Positions 35,151 to 45,303 are shown, counted from the first letter of the stretch. The stretch: DNA of 64,000 nt from Flavobacterium microcysteis (GCF_006385255.1 NZ_VFJE01000053.1:1-64000); one strand, 5' to 3'. Notes: a model not told the origin generated them from the sequence alone. Made by a program: numbers and translations.

Positions 35151-38100
35151 TTAATACACTATTTTTCTGGAAACTTTTATTCCTTCTGTCGTAACGACCT
35201 GAACAATCAACACCTGATCTGTTGGAGGCAGGCTTTTGATTATTTTTTCTGAAGCGTTGATTTTTTGACCGTCGAATAATAATCTTCCTTGAATATCAAA
35301 AACTCTTATGCCGTCAATTGTGGCCAATCCTGATGTTACGACAACATCTTTGTCTTTTTTATAAATCACGATGCTTTCCGGGTTAAATTCAGGTATTCCC
35401 AGTGCCTCATTTCTATAAACGATTTGGAATCTGCTATCAAATGTTCCGATACCTGCCGTAAAGCTATACGGTCCTGATTTCAGGTTATGAATTGTGTTCT
35501 GAAGATTGTCTTTCAAATAAATATCCTGGCTGACAAACAATCCGTCTAACATATCAAGGCTGATTGTAAAAGTTCCGGCAATAGTGGTCTTGATTCCCAA
35601 ATTGACTACATCTGTGTTATCAAACGGAAGCGCACGTCCTTGTATTGCCAGTTTTTGCGAGTCAGTTATGGAATAGATACTAACATGGTTGCCTCCAAAA
35701 AGACTACCGTCAAAACCTCTATCCAGACCATTAGTGGCTCCTCCAATATATCCCACCAGCGTTTGGTTAAAAGCACCCTGGCTATTTCTTAGATTCAGCC
35801 AGAACCTGTTTTTTTCAATTCCTGAATTGGCAGCATTCCGCTTATTAGGGTTCATAGTCCTGTAAAAACGATTGTTTTCATCTTGGACTCTCATCGTATT
35901 CGTAAACCTGGCAGGAAGATTTCCAAGACCTCGTACAAAAAACGCCTGTCCGGAAGCCAAATATTTCGTTGGTGTAGCACCATTGAAATTGTCGCTGATT
36001 TCAGGATTTAAAGGATCTGGTGTTGCTGGCGATGTGGCTACTCCACCAGATAAATTATAGGTTGCATAGTCATTTGCTGTGTAATTATAGGTCTGGTCGC
36101 CTGGCACTGCATTGCTTGGAGCAGAATTGTGTGTCCATAGATAAATCGTTCCATCCAAAGCAGCGACATTGTCTACATAGGATAGGAATGCATCCAAATC
36201 TACCGCCGACGGATAAGGATTTCCTATCAGGTTCCATTTATAGTCTGCCGGCAAAGGACTTGTATTTCCATAAACCGTAATGGGAATGTCTCCATTGTTT
36301 GGCACTCCTTCAAAAGTACCTTCATATTGTACTGCAGCCGTTGTCGAGAAACTCTGAGGCGCTCTTACAATATAACCTTTGGCGTCTGCCATAGTAACAT
36401 TACCGTTCATATGTGTAACCCAAGCCTGACTAACCGGATTCCAGCTATAATACTTATCTGCCATTGTTGTTGGAGACAAATTATGCAACATCTGCCCTGC
36501 AACCGGAGATGCCCAGTACGTAAAATCAAGTCTTTTTACTGGTTGTGTTTTACGTTTTGATCTGATTATTCCGATATTGGTATTTGTTGTACCAGCAGTT
36601 TGCAAGAGGCTTGCAGTATCTTCAAATGTAAGCGTGGCCGCAGGATTTATCCTAACCTGATTTCTCACGGTTACGGTGTTGTCTGCATTAATCACTACAT
36701 TTCCACTGTTTACCTGAAGAAGGCATCCTGAAATATCACCTATGGAGCTATAATTTCCATTAAAAATTATCTTTTCGGTTCCGGCTACCGGCGCTGTTCC
36801 AGAACTCCAGGAAGTACCGTTCCAGGTATTAGAACTACCCGAAATAATTGCCGTATCAGTTGCTTCACATCCGGAGCCATTAGTTACGGTGGCTGTATAG
36901 GTTTGTGCTGCATCCGGATAAGCATATACAGTTGCACTATTTCCACCTGTATAGGGAGTTGTTAAAGCTGAATCCGTATACAATCCTGCGATTGGAGTCC
37001 AAGCCACCGGTGAAGGAACTGAAGTTCCTGTAATCCTGATATCGTCAATATTCCAACCGTAGTTCCATCCGGAATAATACCTAAAACGGACTCTAAGGTT
37101 AGGCTGATTGATATACGCAGAAAGATTAATATTTACAGTAGCAAAATTTGTCGGGCTACCTTGGTCGCTGGTATATGTTTGTATCGCTGTCCAAACTCCA
37201 TCTAAATCGCCATCCGTATTTACCTCTACAATAGCTCTGTCTGGTGCTTCGAAATTATCATAGTTGTAATAATGCCTGAAGCTAAGAGTCAGTGAAGTAT
37301 AATTATACGTATTGATTGCCCCACTCATAGTCAATGCATTGTTTGAAAAACCAGGATCATCGTAATAAGAGTCAATCGCTCCAAAACTGCTTCCTGAATT
37401 TACTGTTCCATAGCTGATATATTCACTTGGACTTTCTTCAATGTACCAGTATCCGAAATCAGAAGAACCATAATCCTGCAACATCATTAATGTGGATGTA
37501 GACACTTCAAAGTCTTCATAGAAAAGAGTATCTGTTGTTCCAGAATTGCTCCCTGTGGCAACCAATTCGATAACGCCATCGCATAAATTAGCAGCAGCCG
37601 GTGTTACCGATGATGAAGGAGCCGGATACACAAAAGCGTTTACAGGAAATCTTGGGCTTTCACAAACTCCATTATAGGCTGTTACATAATAGGTTTTTGT
37701 AACGCTCAATGATGGTGTCACAAATGAACCTGTAGGTGTGACCGCCACAGGGCTTCCGCTGCTTATGTATTCATACCATCTGTATTCTGTAGTTCCAGCT
37801 CCACCTGTAGCCGTTAAGGTTACTGTGCCAGGCCCGCAGGTTCTTCCAGAGGTTGCGGTAACCGTATGTGAACACGACTGGATTACGGTAATAAGATAGT
37901 CTTCTACTTCACCATTATTGAATGTGGCCTGACAAGGATTATTATTTGCATTACGCATTAATTTTATCCTCAGTCGGGTTGTGCCAAGAGTTGCACCAGC
38001 CGGTACTGTAATCGTCAAAGTGTAAGTACCACTACCAGATGCAGCAATCGGACCTGTCACCACTTCTCCTGCATCTCCAAAATCGCCATCCTGATTCCAA

Positions 38101-39362
38101 TCTGCAAAAAGATATATACCGTCATTGGCATGCCCACTGGATGTTGTTACTTTAATGGTAGATGTAGCAGTTCCCTGCATTACAGATGCAATTGAGCCTA
38201 ACCCTGTATAATTAGCATAGTTTGACTGTGTACTCGTATTTGAAAATCCTCCTGAAACAACTCTTGAAATATATTCGTTGTTGTTTGTAGATGTAGTCGG
38301 ACAATAACAAAGTGTAGTTGTTACCAATAGCGGTGTTGAGATTGTAGTATTGCCACTGCAGGTTATTCTTGATCTATAATATTTATTGGATGTCTGACTC
38401 GTTACTTGTGTACTAGCGGTGCCCAGGTTTGTCAAACCTGAAGTAAATGCCAGATCATTAGCACTTTCCCACTGGTATGTTATTCCTGTTCCTGTATAAG
38501 TCGTTCCAAGCGATAATGTAAAATTCGTAGCTGTACAAACTGGATTTGCAGAGCTTACAGTTGTAGAAGCAGCCGGAGCACCTGAACATACTGGTAATGG
38601 CGTCCACCTGAAAGTTGTTCCTGTTGATGGAAAAGTAGTATTTCTGGTTCTGCAGGCATGTGTGTTTAATGTTCCAGCCGTCGTATTATTATACCAGTCT
38701 GTATTGTTTGCCTGCAGGAGTCTATTATTGAAATCTCCATTGGTAGCACCTCGCAACCCAACCTGAACATTAAAATTGGTATTCGTAGCCGGAGCACAGC
38801 TACCATATCTCATTTCAACAACATTGGTGGTTTCATACAAGCGTATCTGAAAATTAAAATCGCCATTAATTATACCTGAACTATATCGCCTCGCATTATT
38901 CCATTGAACTACAAATACCCTGTTTGGACTCGAACCGGTAGTTCCATAAACAATAGTAGAACTATTGGAAGTTAAATCTCCTCCTAAAGCACTAACAGCT
39001 CCTGAATAGGCATTCCCTTGGGAAATAGGATTATAATCTGTTGTTCCGGATGCTGTTCCTCCAAAAGTTACATAACCGTTTGAATTTACAGAACAGGAAG
39101 TATAACCTGTTCCGTTAAATGTAAAAGTAAATGGAATGGCTACAGAAGCCACATTATCATCCCAACCGGAAACATGCACTACTGTTGATGTTGGTAAAGA
39201 GGTATAAGTCCCGGAAGATTGGGAAAAAGTATAGGCACTAACCTGTCCAAAACTTTTATGTGCTGTAAAGAAAACAAGCAACATCAAAATCAGCTGAAGA
39301 ATTTTTGCACGGGGAATGCTTTCAAATTCATCAATTGATAAATTTTTGTAATTATTTTTCAT
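35151..39362 (-). CDS. Large secreted T9SS type A cargo protein with GEVED and Ig-like domains
   Basis: A 1403-aa protein whose leader has about 18 polar residues before the hydrophobic signal (ILQLILMLLVFFTAHKSFG). The first about 250 residues are a beta-sandwich seen in surface proteins (FTFNGTGYTSCSVNSNGYVTF). Residues about 365-495 hold a GEVED domain (LFADWNQDGDFGDAGEVV, FNNGEVEDYLITV). Ig-like and cleaved-adhesin/MAM-like modules follow (YRWYEY, TLSFRHYYNYDNFEAPD, GWNIDDIRITG). The C-terminus is a T9SS type A sorting domain (ESIVIYKKDKDVVV, IRVFDIQGRLLFD, GIKVSRKIVY). It is probably exported and surface-attached. No partner PorP gene lies beside it, consistent with type A sorting. Confidence 0.88.
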   Translation of the reverse strand: MKNNYKNLSIDEFESIPRAKILQLILMLLVFFTAHKSFGQVSAYTFSQSSGTYTSLPTSTVVHVSGWDDNVASVAIPFTFTFNGTGYTSCSVNSNGYVTFGGTASGTTDYNPISQGNAYSGAVSALGGDLTSNSSTIVYGTTGSSPNRVFVVQWNNARRYSSGIINGDFNFQIRLYETTNVVEMRYGSCAPATNTNFNVQVGLRGATNGDFNNRLLQANNTDWYNNTTAGTLNTHACRTRNTTFPSTGTTFRWTPLPVCSGAPAASTTVSSANPVCTATNFTLSLGTTYTGTGITYQWESANDLAFTSGLTNLGTASTQVTSQTSNKYYRSRITCSGNTTISTPLLVTTTLCYCPTTSTNNNEYISRVVSGGFSNTSTQSNYANYTGLGSIASVMQGTATSTIKVTTSSGHANDGIYLFADWNQDGDFGDAGEVVTGPIAASGSGTYTLTITVPAGATLGTTRLRIKLMRNANNNPCQATFNNGEVEDYLITVIQSCSHTVTATSGRTCGPGTVTLTATGGAGTTEYRWYEYISSGSPVAVTPTGSFVTPSLSVTKTYYVTAYNGVCESPRFPVNAFVYPAPSSSVTPAAANLCDGVIELVATGSNSGTTDTLFYEDFEVSTSTLMMLQDYGSSDFGYWYIEESPSEYISYGTVNSGSSFGAIDSYYDDPGFSNNALTMSGAINTYNYTSLTLSFRHYYNYDNFEAPDRAIVEVNTDGDLDGVWTAIQTYTSDQGSPTNFATVNINLSAYINQPNLRVRFRYYSGWNYGWNIDDIRITGTSVPSPVAWTPIAGLYTDSALTTPYTGGNSATVYAYPDAAQTYTATVTNGSGCEATDTAIISGSSNTWNGTSWSSGTAPVAGTEKIIFNGNYSSIGDISGCLLQVNSGNVVINADNTVTVRNQVRINPAATLTFEDTASLLQTAGTTNTNIGIIRSKRKTQPVKRLDFTYWASPVAGQMLHNLSPTTMADKYYSWNPVSQAWVTHMNGNVTMADAKGYIVRAPQSFSTTAAVQYEGTFEGVPNNGDIPITVYGNTSPLPADYKWNLIGNPYPSAVDLDAFLSYVDNVAALDGTIYLWTHNSAPSNAVPGDQTYNYTANDYATYNLSGGVATSPATPDPLNPEISDNFNGATPTKYLASGQAFFVRGLGNLPARFTNTMRVQDENNRFYRTMNPNKRNAANSGIEKNRFWLNLRNSQGAFNQTLVGYIGGATNGLDRGFDGSLFGGNHVSIYSITDSQKLAIQGRALPFDNTDVVNLGIKTTIAGTFTISLDMLDGLFVSQDIYLKDNLQNTIHNLKSGPYSFTAGIGTFDSRFQIVYRNEALGIPEFNPESIVIYKKDKDVVVTSGLATIDGIRVFDIQGRLLFDGQKINASEKIIKSLPPTDQVLIVQVVTTEGIKVSRKIVY

Positions 39363-39688
39363 AGTCTAGGGGTTTAACATCGAAATTTATGATAAAACAA
39401 AGCCGTTTTAACACAAATTCAGACTATGAAAAGTATTTTCAGAATAATTACGACCAACTACATTTCCGTATCGTCCAACTACAATATTTGACTATTACTG
39501 TTGATAAGTTTTTTTAGTTTATGTGTATAAAATCAACAAAAAAAGTAGGATTAAACTTACTTATAGTTATTAAAATCGTCTAATTGACACAGTTAGGAGA
39601 TAAAAAGTTACATTATTCATAAAAAATAAGAGCGATTTTCACGTATGAAAACCGCTCTTACAACCTAACCAACCATTAAAAACAAAAA
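39363..39688. other. 326-bp intergenic region
   Basis: It lies between the start of the T9SS type A gene and the stop of the ABC1-kinase gene, both on the minus strand. Apart from the terminator at 39627-39660 I see only A/T-rich sequence. There is no convincing consensus promoter for the T9SS gene, no small ORF and no RNA-like fold. Confidence 0.6.
39627..39660 (-). terminator. Terminator after the ABC1 kinase operon
   Basis: A 15-bp stem with one mismatch (TAAGAGCG..TTTTCA/TGAAAA..CGCTCTTA) and a CGTA loop. On the minus strand it is followed by a T-rich run. Confidence 0.85.
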
Positions 39689-41002
39689 TTAATTTTTCAT
39701 GTATTTTTTATAATTTTCAGTATCGATTCTTGCTTTCAGATCATGCAATAAACTATACAATCCGAAGAAAGTCCTATTGATGTATAAAAAGTGTTTTGAA
39801 CCACGATTCCCATTCATTTTCCTAAGTTTTGAATCTTTACTGTATTCTTCGCTAAGCTGCGCCATCTCTCCAAAAAAGGCTTCATCTGAAAAATCAAAAG
39901 CATCGGTTTGGTAGGGTCTTGTAAACAACCGTAGCAGCTGATTGAACAATTCAGAAAAATAAGCGACTTCTTCTTTAGTATCGTCATGTCGCAAAATCTC
40001 AAGCGCATATAATTTCTCGAGAAACAGTTCTTGATTATCCATAATTTCGGGTCTTGCCAATTCAAAATACGGAATATAAAAATCTTCCGGAACCTGTTTT
40101 ATGCATCCAAAATCAATGGCTATCAAATTTCCATCCTTATCAATTAAAAAGTTACCCGGATGCGGATCAGCATGAACCTGTCGGAGCTGGTGCATCTGGA
40201 ACATATAAAAATCCCATAACGCCTGGCCTAATCTATCGCCTTTTGCTCTGTCTTCATTATGAGCTGTAAATTCAGACAAATGTTCGCCATCCATCCAATC
40301 CATCGTAATAATCTTTTTAGAAGACAATTCAGGATAGTATTTCGGAAATTTCAGATTGGTAATTTCACTACAGGCTTCTGCTATAGCAACACCCTGGCTC
40401 AATTCCAATTCATAATCTGTTTCTTCCAGCAGTTTATTTTCCACTTCCTTAAAGTACCTTTCCGAATCTTTCCCTTGAAGATTAAACATCTTGACAGCAA
40501 AAGGCTTGACAATAGCCAAATCAGAGCTAATACTTTCTGCTACTCCGGGATACTGGATTTTTACAGCTAGTTTTTTTCCGTCTTTAGTCGCTTGATGAAC
40601 TTGTCCAATACTTGCAGCATTCACAGAATCTGCCGTAAATGAATCATAAATCTCTTCGGGAAACATTCCTAAGTATTTCTTGAACGTTTTTCTTACCAAA
40701 GGCGCTGATAAAGGCGGTACAGAAAACTGGGCAAGTGAAAACTTCTCTACATAGGCTCTTGGCATGATATTTTTATCCATACTCAGCATCTGAGCTACTT
40801 TCAAAGCGCTGCCTTTTAAGTTTTTCAATCCGTCATAAATATCCTCAGCGTTATTTTCATTCAGCTTTTCTTTTGTCAGGGAAGGATTGACAATCTTTTC
40901 TCCATAATAGGCAATATAGTTGCCTCCCACCTTAATTCCGGTTTTAACCAATTGTCCGGCTCTTTCAATCTTATTTACGGGTATCTTATCTAGTGTTTTC
41001 AT
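39689..41002 (-). CDS. ABC1/UbiB-family atypical kinase
   Basis: A 437-aa member of the UbiB/AarF/ADCK group. It has the N-terminal ALKVAQMLS (family KxGQ with Ala for Gly), AASIGQVHQA (A-rich loop), KKLAVKIQYPG (nucleotide lysine), the catalytic VHADPHPGNFLI and metal-binding IAIDFGCIKQV. Family members affect quinone or isoprenoid-lipid metabolism, or act as ATPases. Bacteroidota use menaquinone, so the role here is open. A TetR-like regulator gene ends nine bases upstream, suggesting a two-gene operon. The G-to-A change at KxGQ may alter ATP handling. Confidence 0.92.
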   Translation of the reverse strand: MKTLDKIPVNKIERAGQLVKTGIKVGGNYIAYYGEKIVNPSLTKEKLNENNAEDIYDGLKNLKGSALKVAQMLSMDKNIMPRAYVEKFSLAQFSVPPLSAPLVRKTFKKYLGMFPEEIYDSFTADSVNAASIGQVHQATKDGKKLAVKIQYPGVAESISSDLAIVKPFAVKMFNLQGKDSERYFKEVENKLLEETDYELELSQGVAIAEACSEITNLKFPKYYPELSSKKIITMDWMDGEHLSEFTAHNEDRAKGDRLGQALWDFYMFQMHQLRQVHADPHPGNFLIDKDGNLIAIDFGCIKQVPEDFYIPYFELARPEIMDNQELFLEKLYALEILRHDDTKEEVAYFSELFNQLLRLFTRPYQTDAFDFSDEAFFGEMAQLSEEYSKDSKLRKMNGNRGSKHFLYINRTFFGLYSLLHDLKARIDTENYKKYMKN

Positions 41003-41011
41003 CTTTCCTCC

Positions 41012-41680
41012 TTATCTTCTTTCTTTCCAAATAAATTTCCCCAGATCAAACAGGCTTTCCAATGGCGTCGTATCCAGTATATCAAAAGTAGCTTTCACTG
41101 CTTTCTCAATCATGATATCCGTTTTCTCAAATCCTTTTGATGTATCTTCCATCCAAAATTTCAATATGAATAAGAACTGAAGCCAGGCACCTTCAGAAAA
41201 AACCGGCGTTGTGATTTTCTTTATCTTGCTGTCTTTTTCTGTCTCTCCTGTTTTTAATATATCTACGATATAATCTTTGAAATGGTTTCGAAGTGATGCC
41301 AACTGTTTGAGATTACGGAGTCCTTCCTTATTATCTTTTAATGTATAGTAAACGTAGGTTCTGTTTAATGTCAGGATTTCAAATAATGTGAAATAAAGTG
41401 ACAACAGCTTATTCCTGTTTTCATAGGCAGCATAATTAGCATCTTTATGCAGCGTACTTATTGCATTTTCAAAAAACTTGACCCAGATTGTTTCTCTTAA
41501 GGCATCCAGCGAATTAAAAAAGGAGTAAAAATCGGCTTCCTCTATTGCATTCTCTTTGCAAAAAAGATATACGTTTTTTGGAGCTTCGTTTTTTTCAAGA
41601 ACAGCATTCATATACATTTCGATCAACTGATCATCATCGATAAGCTGTTTTTTTGACTTCGGGTTCTTTGCTGTTGCCAT
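41012..41680 (-). CDS. TetR-family-like regulator
   Basis: A 222-aa protein, with start chosen at MATAKNPKSKKQL; the longer frame adds 12 unlikely residues. Residues about 15-60 fit a diverged TetR HTH (LIEMYMNAVLEKNEAPKNVYLFCKENAIEEADFYSFFNSLDALRETIW). The remainder is all-helical, like a TetR ligand-binding half. It is coupled to the ABC1-kinase gene (nine-base gap). It probably regulates that operon, but the HTH match is weak and it could instead be a helical partner of the kinase. Confidence 0.75.
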   Translation of the reverse strand: MATAKNPKSKKQLIDDDQLIEMYMNAVLEKNEAPKNVYLFCKENAIEEADFYSFFNSLDALRETIWVKFFENAISTLHKDANYAAYENRNKLLSLYFTLFEILTLNRTYVYYTLKDNKEGLRNLKQLASLRNHFKDYIVDILKTGETEKDSKIKKITTPVFSEGAWLQFLFILKFWMEDTSKGFEKTDIMIEKAVKATFDILDTTPLESLFDLGKFIWKERR

Positions 41681-41816
41681 GATATAGTTTTTTTTGATTG
41701 TACAGTAAAGGTACATTTCAATTATTTCTGAAACATATAAACATCTGTTAAATATCTTTCAAAAAATTTGAACTAATGTCGTACATTCCAAAGCTTTATT
41801 TTTCATTGGCATAAAA

Positions 41817-41840
41817 AAGGCCGTCTAAAAAGACGGCCTT
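41817..41840 (-). terminator. Terminator after the OmpA/lipocalin operon
   Basis: Perfect 10-bp stem AAGGCCGTCT/AGACGGCCTT with an AAAA loop and an adjacent A-run (minus-strand U-tract). It lies 22 bp beyond the OmpA lipoprotein stop. Confidence 0.88.
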
Positions 41841-41862
41841 AGAAACTATATTCTTGTATAAT

Positions 41863-42558
41863 TTAGTTTTTCACTTCTTTTTGGGCATCTTGTACCATTT
41901 TTTCATTTGCTGTAATTGCAAATTCAACACGACGGTTTTTAGATCTTCCGTCAGGCGTATCATTTGATGCTATAGGATCAGCTATTCCTAAACCTGTAGT
42001 ATTAAATCTCGAACCATTAATACCTTTGCTAACCAAATAGCTCTTTACAGAAGCAGCTCTTTCACCTGACAATTTCAAGTTATATTCAGCTGGACCTGTA
42101 CTGTCAGTATATCCGTAAATCTGAATGTTAGTATCAGGGTACGAATTAAACACACTAACCAGCTTATCAAGGTTTGCTTTAGCTGCAGCTGTCAAAGTTG
42201 ATTTGTTGGTATCAAAACGAACAGCATTTTCATTCAATGTCAATTTGATTCCTTCTCCTACTCTTTCTACTTCAGCTCCCGGAAGCGCATTATCAATTTC
42301 TCTGGCTTGCTTGTCCATTTTGTTACCGATAACACCTCCAACGGTTCCACCAACAACACCTCCAAGAACAGCTCCTAAAGCAGTGTTCCCTCCTTTACCT
42401 ATGTTATTACCCAAAATACCTCCAAGAACAGCACCTGCAGCAACACCAATACCAGCTCCTTTTTGAGTATTATTCATATTTTTTGCAGACTCACAGCCTG
42501 TAAAAAAAGTACCTATAGCAAATAAACATGCTAATGAATATATTCCAATTCTTTTCAT
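41863..42558 (-). CDS. OmpA-family lipoprotein with glycine zipper
   Basis: A 231-aa protein with a lipobox signal (CLFAIGTFFTGCES). A glycine-zipper hydrophobic stretch at about 35-80 (GAGIGVAAGAVLGGILGNNIGKGG and a second pass) follows. The C-terminal OmpA peptidoglycan-binding domain carries FDTNKSTLTAAAK, YGYTDSTG and NRRVEFAI. This layout resembles YiaD. It likely links the outer membrane to peptidoglycan. It lies 19 bp downstream of the lipocalin-like gene and shares its promoter region. Confidence 0.93.
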   Translation of the reverse strand: MKRIGIYSLACLFAIGTFFTGCESAKNMNNTQKGAGIGVAAGAVLGGILGNNIGKGGNTALGAVLGGVVGGTVGGVIGNKMDKQAREIDNALPGAEVERVGEGIKLTLNENAVRFDTNKSTLTAAAKANLDKLVSVFNSYPDTNIQIYGYTDSTGPAEYNLKLSGERAASVKSYLVSKGINGSRFNTTGLGIADPIASNDTPDGRSKNRRVEFAITANEKMVQDAQKEVKN

Positions 42559-42577
42559 ATCGATTATTGTTTTTGGA

Positions 42578-43054
42578 TTAGTTTACTTTTGTAAATTGAT
42601 ATACAACGTCTGTCAGTTTCCCTCCTACGTCAATTTTGTCTATCAATTGGAATGAGGTTTCTGTTTGGTTGGCAACAGCCAATACATACCCATCTCTTAC
42701 TCTTTTAGCTTTTTCACCAGCATCAAGAACTTTAAGGACAAATTGTCCGTCTTTATTAACAAACCAGGTAATTGGCGAGCTGAATGCCGGACATCCCATT
42801 TTGGTCAATGCCATCTCACCTTTATTATTGTTTGAAATGAATTTCCACGTACTTCCTACAAAACATTGTGAATCAGCTAACTGAAAAGAATTCACCTTAA
42901 TGTATTCAGAGCCTGGATAATTAACGGAACTGACAACCCAGTTTCCTTTAATTGCAACCTGTGAAGACCTATCCGTCTTAGTGTTAGTTATCGATGAAGT
43001 TTTACAAGATGCAAATAGCACTGCAAAAACTCCAAGTAAGATTAATTTTTTCAT
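42578..43054 (-). CDS. Lipocalin-like lipoprotein
   Basis: A 158-aa protein with a lipobox signal (LLGVFAVLFASCK). After it comes a lipocalin-like opening (IKGNWVVSSVNYPG) and beta-rich sequence with two or more cysteines (QCFVGSTWKF, MGCPAF). It resembles the flavobacterial lipocalin family encoded directly ahead of an OmpA lipoprotein. It probably binds a small hydrophobic ligand in the periplasm or at the outer membrane; the ligand is unknown. Confidence 0.82.
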   Translation of the reverse strand: MKKLILLGVFAVLFASCKTSSITNTKTDRSSQVAIKGNWVVSSVNYPGSEYIKVNSFQLADSQCFVGSTWKFISNNNKGEMALTKMGCPAFSSPITWFVNKDGQFVLKVLDAGEKAKRVRDGYVLAVANQTETSFQLIDKIDVGGKLTDVVYQFTKVN

Positions 43055-43084
43055 AGATTGGTATTTTTAAAGTTTATTACGTTA

Positions 43085-43092
43085 CAAATATA
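43085..43092 (-). promoter_or_regulatory. Candidate -7 element for the lipocalin/OmpA operon
   Basis: CAAATATA reads TATATTTG on the minus strand, 31 bp upstream of the lipocalin start. The -33 TTG is not clear. Confidence 0.5.
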
Positions 43093-43238
43093 CAATGGAT
43101 TGATTTCGAAATGTTAAAATTTCCATTTTATTATCTTAAAATTAACAATTCAGCCAATTTGTCATTTCAATAGTTTTTGGTATTCTATTTGAAAATAAAA
43201 ATACTGAAAATAATTAACAATATTAATATCAATAGTTT

Positions 43239-45125
43239 ATGACAACAGGAAAAATTAATGTTTCGGTAGAAAACATTTTCCCGCTTATCAAAAAGTTCTT
43301 ATACAGCGATCACGAGATTTTCTTGCGCGAATTGGTTTCCAATGCAACTGACGCTACGTTAAAGCTAAAACATCTGGCAAATATTGGCGAGGCTAAAGTG
43401 GAATATGGAAATCCTATCATCGAGATAAAAATCGATAAGGAAGGAAAGAAAATTCATATTATCGATCAGGGCTTGGGGATGACTGCGGAAGAGGTAGAAA
43501 AGTACATCAATCAGGTTGCTTTTTCCGGAGCGGAAGAATTTCTTGAAAAATATAAAGATTCTGCCAAAGACTCAGGAATCATAGGCCACTTCGGACTAGG
43601 TTTCTATTCGGCATTTATGGTGGCAGAAAAAGTAGAGATTATTACAAAATCCTATAAAAACGAACCGGCAGCACATTGGACATGCGACGGAAGTCCGGAA
43701 TTTACACTGGAATCCTCTGACAAAACTTCACGCGGTACGGAAATCATATTACATATCGCAGAAGATTCTTTGGAATTTCTTGAAGAAGGAAAAATTTCAG
43801 GGTTATTGGAGAAGTATAACAAGTTCATGCCTATTCCAATCAAATTCGGAACAAGAACCGAAACGCTTCCAAAACCGGATGATGCTCCAGAAGATTATGT
43901 AGCAGAGACTATCGAAGTTGACAATATCATCAACAATCCAAATCCGGCATGGACAAAGCAGCCGACGGAGCTTACTGATGAAGATTATAAGGAGTTCTAC
44001 AGAGAATTGTATCCGATGCAATTTGAAGAACCGCTTTTTAATATCCATTTGAATGTCGACTATCCTTTTAACCTGACAGGAATATTGTATTTCCCAAAAA
44101 TGACAGGTGACCTGCAGATCCAAAAAGATAAAATTCAGCTCTATCAGAATCAGGTTTTCGTGACCGACAATGTTGAAGGAATCGTTCCCGAGTTTTTGAC
44201 TATGCTAAAAGGAGTTATCGATTCTCCGGACATCCCCCTAAACGTTTCTCGTTCCTACCTGCAAGCTGACGGAGCCGTAAAGAAGATTTCCAACTACATT
44301 ACCCGAAAAGTAGCTGACAAGTTGAAATCGCTTTTCACTGAAAACCGTGAAGATTTCGAACAAAAATGGAACGATATCAAAATCGTATTGGAATATGGTA
44401 TGCTGTCTGAGCCTAAGTTTTACGAAAAGGCCGGTGCATTTGCATTGTATCCTACCGTTGATGAGAAATACTACACACTTGAGGAATTAAAAGAGAAAAC
44501 AAAAGACACACAAACCGACAAAAACGGTAATCTTGTCATTTTATATGCTTCTAACAAAGACGCACAGCATAGTTATATTGCCGAAGCTCAAGCTAAAGGT
44601 TATGACGTACTGCTTTTGGATTCACCAATCATTTCGCACCTTATCCAAAAACTAGAGGCTGATAATGAAAAACTGACATTCGTACGTGTTGATTCTGACC
44701 ATATCAATAACCTGATCAAGAAAGAAGAAGAAACAATTTCCAAGCTTTCTGATGAGGAAAAAGAAAAACTAAAAACGGAACTGGAAGGTGTAATTTCAGA
44801 CAAGAAATATTCTATCCAGCTAGAAGCTCTGGACAGCCAGTCGGCGCCATTTGTGATTACGCAACCAGAATTTTTGCGTCGTATGAAAGAAATGAGCCAA
44901 ACCGGCGGCGGAGGTATGTTTGGAATGGGCAATATGCCGGAAATGTACAATTTGGTAGTTAATACCAATCACGAATTGGCTTCGAACATATTAAATTCTA
45001 CAGACAAATCACATCAGGAAGCTGTCGTGAAACAAGCATTAGATTTGGCTAAACTGTCTCAGAACCTGTTAAAAGGAGAAGAATTGACCGCTTTTGTAAA
45101 AAGAAGCTTTGAGTTGATTAAGTAA
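43239..45125 (+). CDS. htpG: Molecular chaperone HtpG (Hsp90)
   Basis: The 628-aa protein has the GHKL ATPase domain (FLRELVSNATDATLKLKHLA, IIDQGLGMTAEEV, GIIGHFGLGFYSAFMVA, RGTEIILHI), a middle domain (ILYFPKMTGDLQIQKDKIQLYQNQVFVTDN, DIPLNVSRSYLQAD) and a C-terminal dimerisation region ending LIK. The length is normal for bacterial Hsp90. It is a stand-alone gene. The upstream 180 bp is A/T-rich and lacks a clear TAnnTTTG box, so stress-specific control is possible. Confidence 0.98.
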   Translation: MTTGKINVSVENIFPLIKKFLYSDHEIFLRELVSNATDATLKLKHLANIGEAKVEYGNPIIEIKIDKEGKKIHIIDQGLGMTAEEVEKYINQVAFSGAEEFLEKYKDSAKDSGIIGHFGLGFYSAFMVAEKVEIITKSYKNEPAAHWTCDGSPEFTLESSDKTSRGTEIILHIAEDSLEFLEEGKISGLLEKYNKFMPIPIKFGTRTETLPKPDDAPEDYVAETIEVDNIINNPNPAWTKQPTELTDEDYKEFYRELYPMQFEEPLFNIHLNVDYPFNLTGILYFPKMTGDLQIQKDKIQLYQNQVFVTDNVEGIVPEFLTMLKGVIDSPDIPLNVSRSYLQADGAVKKISNYITRKVADKLKSLFTENREDFEQKWNDIKIVLEYGMLSEPKFYEKAGAFALYPTVDEKYYTLEELKEKTKDTQTDKNGNLVILYASNKDAQHSYIAEAQAKGYDVLLLDSPIISHLIQKLEADNEKLTFVRVDSDHINNLIKKEEETISKLSDEEKEKLKTELEGVISDKKYSIQLEALDSQSAPFVITQPEFLRRMKEMSQTGGGGMFGMGNMPEMYNLVVNTNHELASNILNSTDKSHQEAVVKQALDLAKLSQNLLKGEELTAFVKRSFELIK

Positions 45126-45126
45126 G

Positions 45127-45212
45127 ATTTGAGATTGAGGATTTTAGATTGCAGATTTCTGCTTTCTGTTTACCCAAAATATCTATCATCTATCATCTAT
45201 TATCTATTTTAC
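45127..45212. repeat. Degenerate A/T-rich intergenic repeats
   Basis: GATTTGAGATTGAGGATTTT-like words are followed by four near copies of ATCTATCATCT. The same word types occur at 17323-17460 and 59503-59597. Confidence 0.6.
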
Positions 45213-45227
45213 ATACTTTAATTAAAA

Positions 45228-45254
45228 AAACCCTGTAAGTTTCTTGCAGGGTTT
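45228..45254. terminator. Bidirectional terminator between htpG and the L,D-transpeptidase-family gene
   Basis: A 12-bp stem AAACCCTGTAAG/CTTGCAGGGTTT (one G-U) with a TTT loop, A-run before and T-run after. Confidence 0.88.
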
Positions 45255-45303
45255 TTTAATGATTTTATCTTAATAAACTTTGCGGCTTATCTGAGTTTTC
45301 ATC

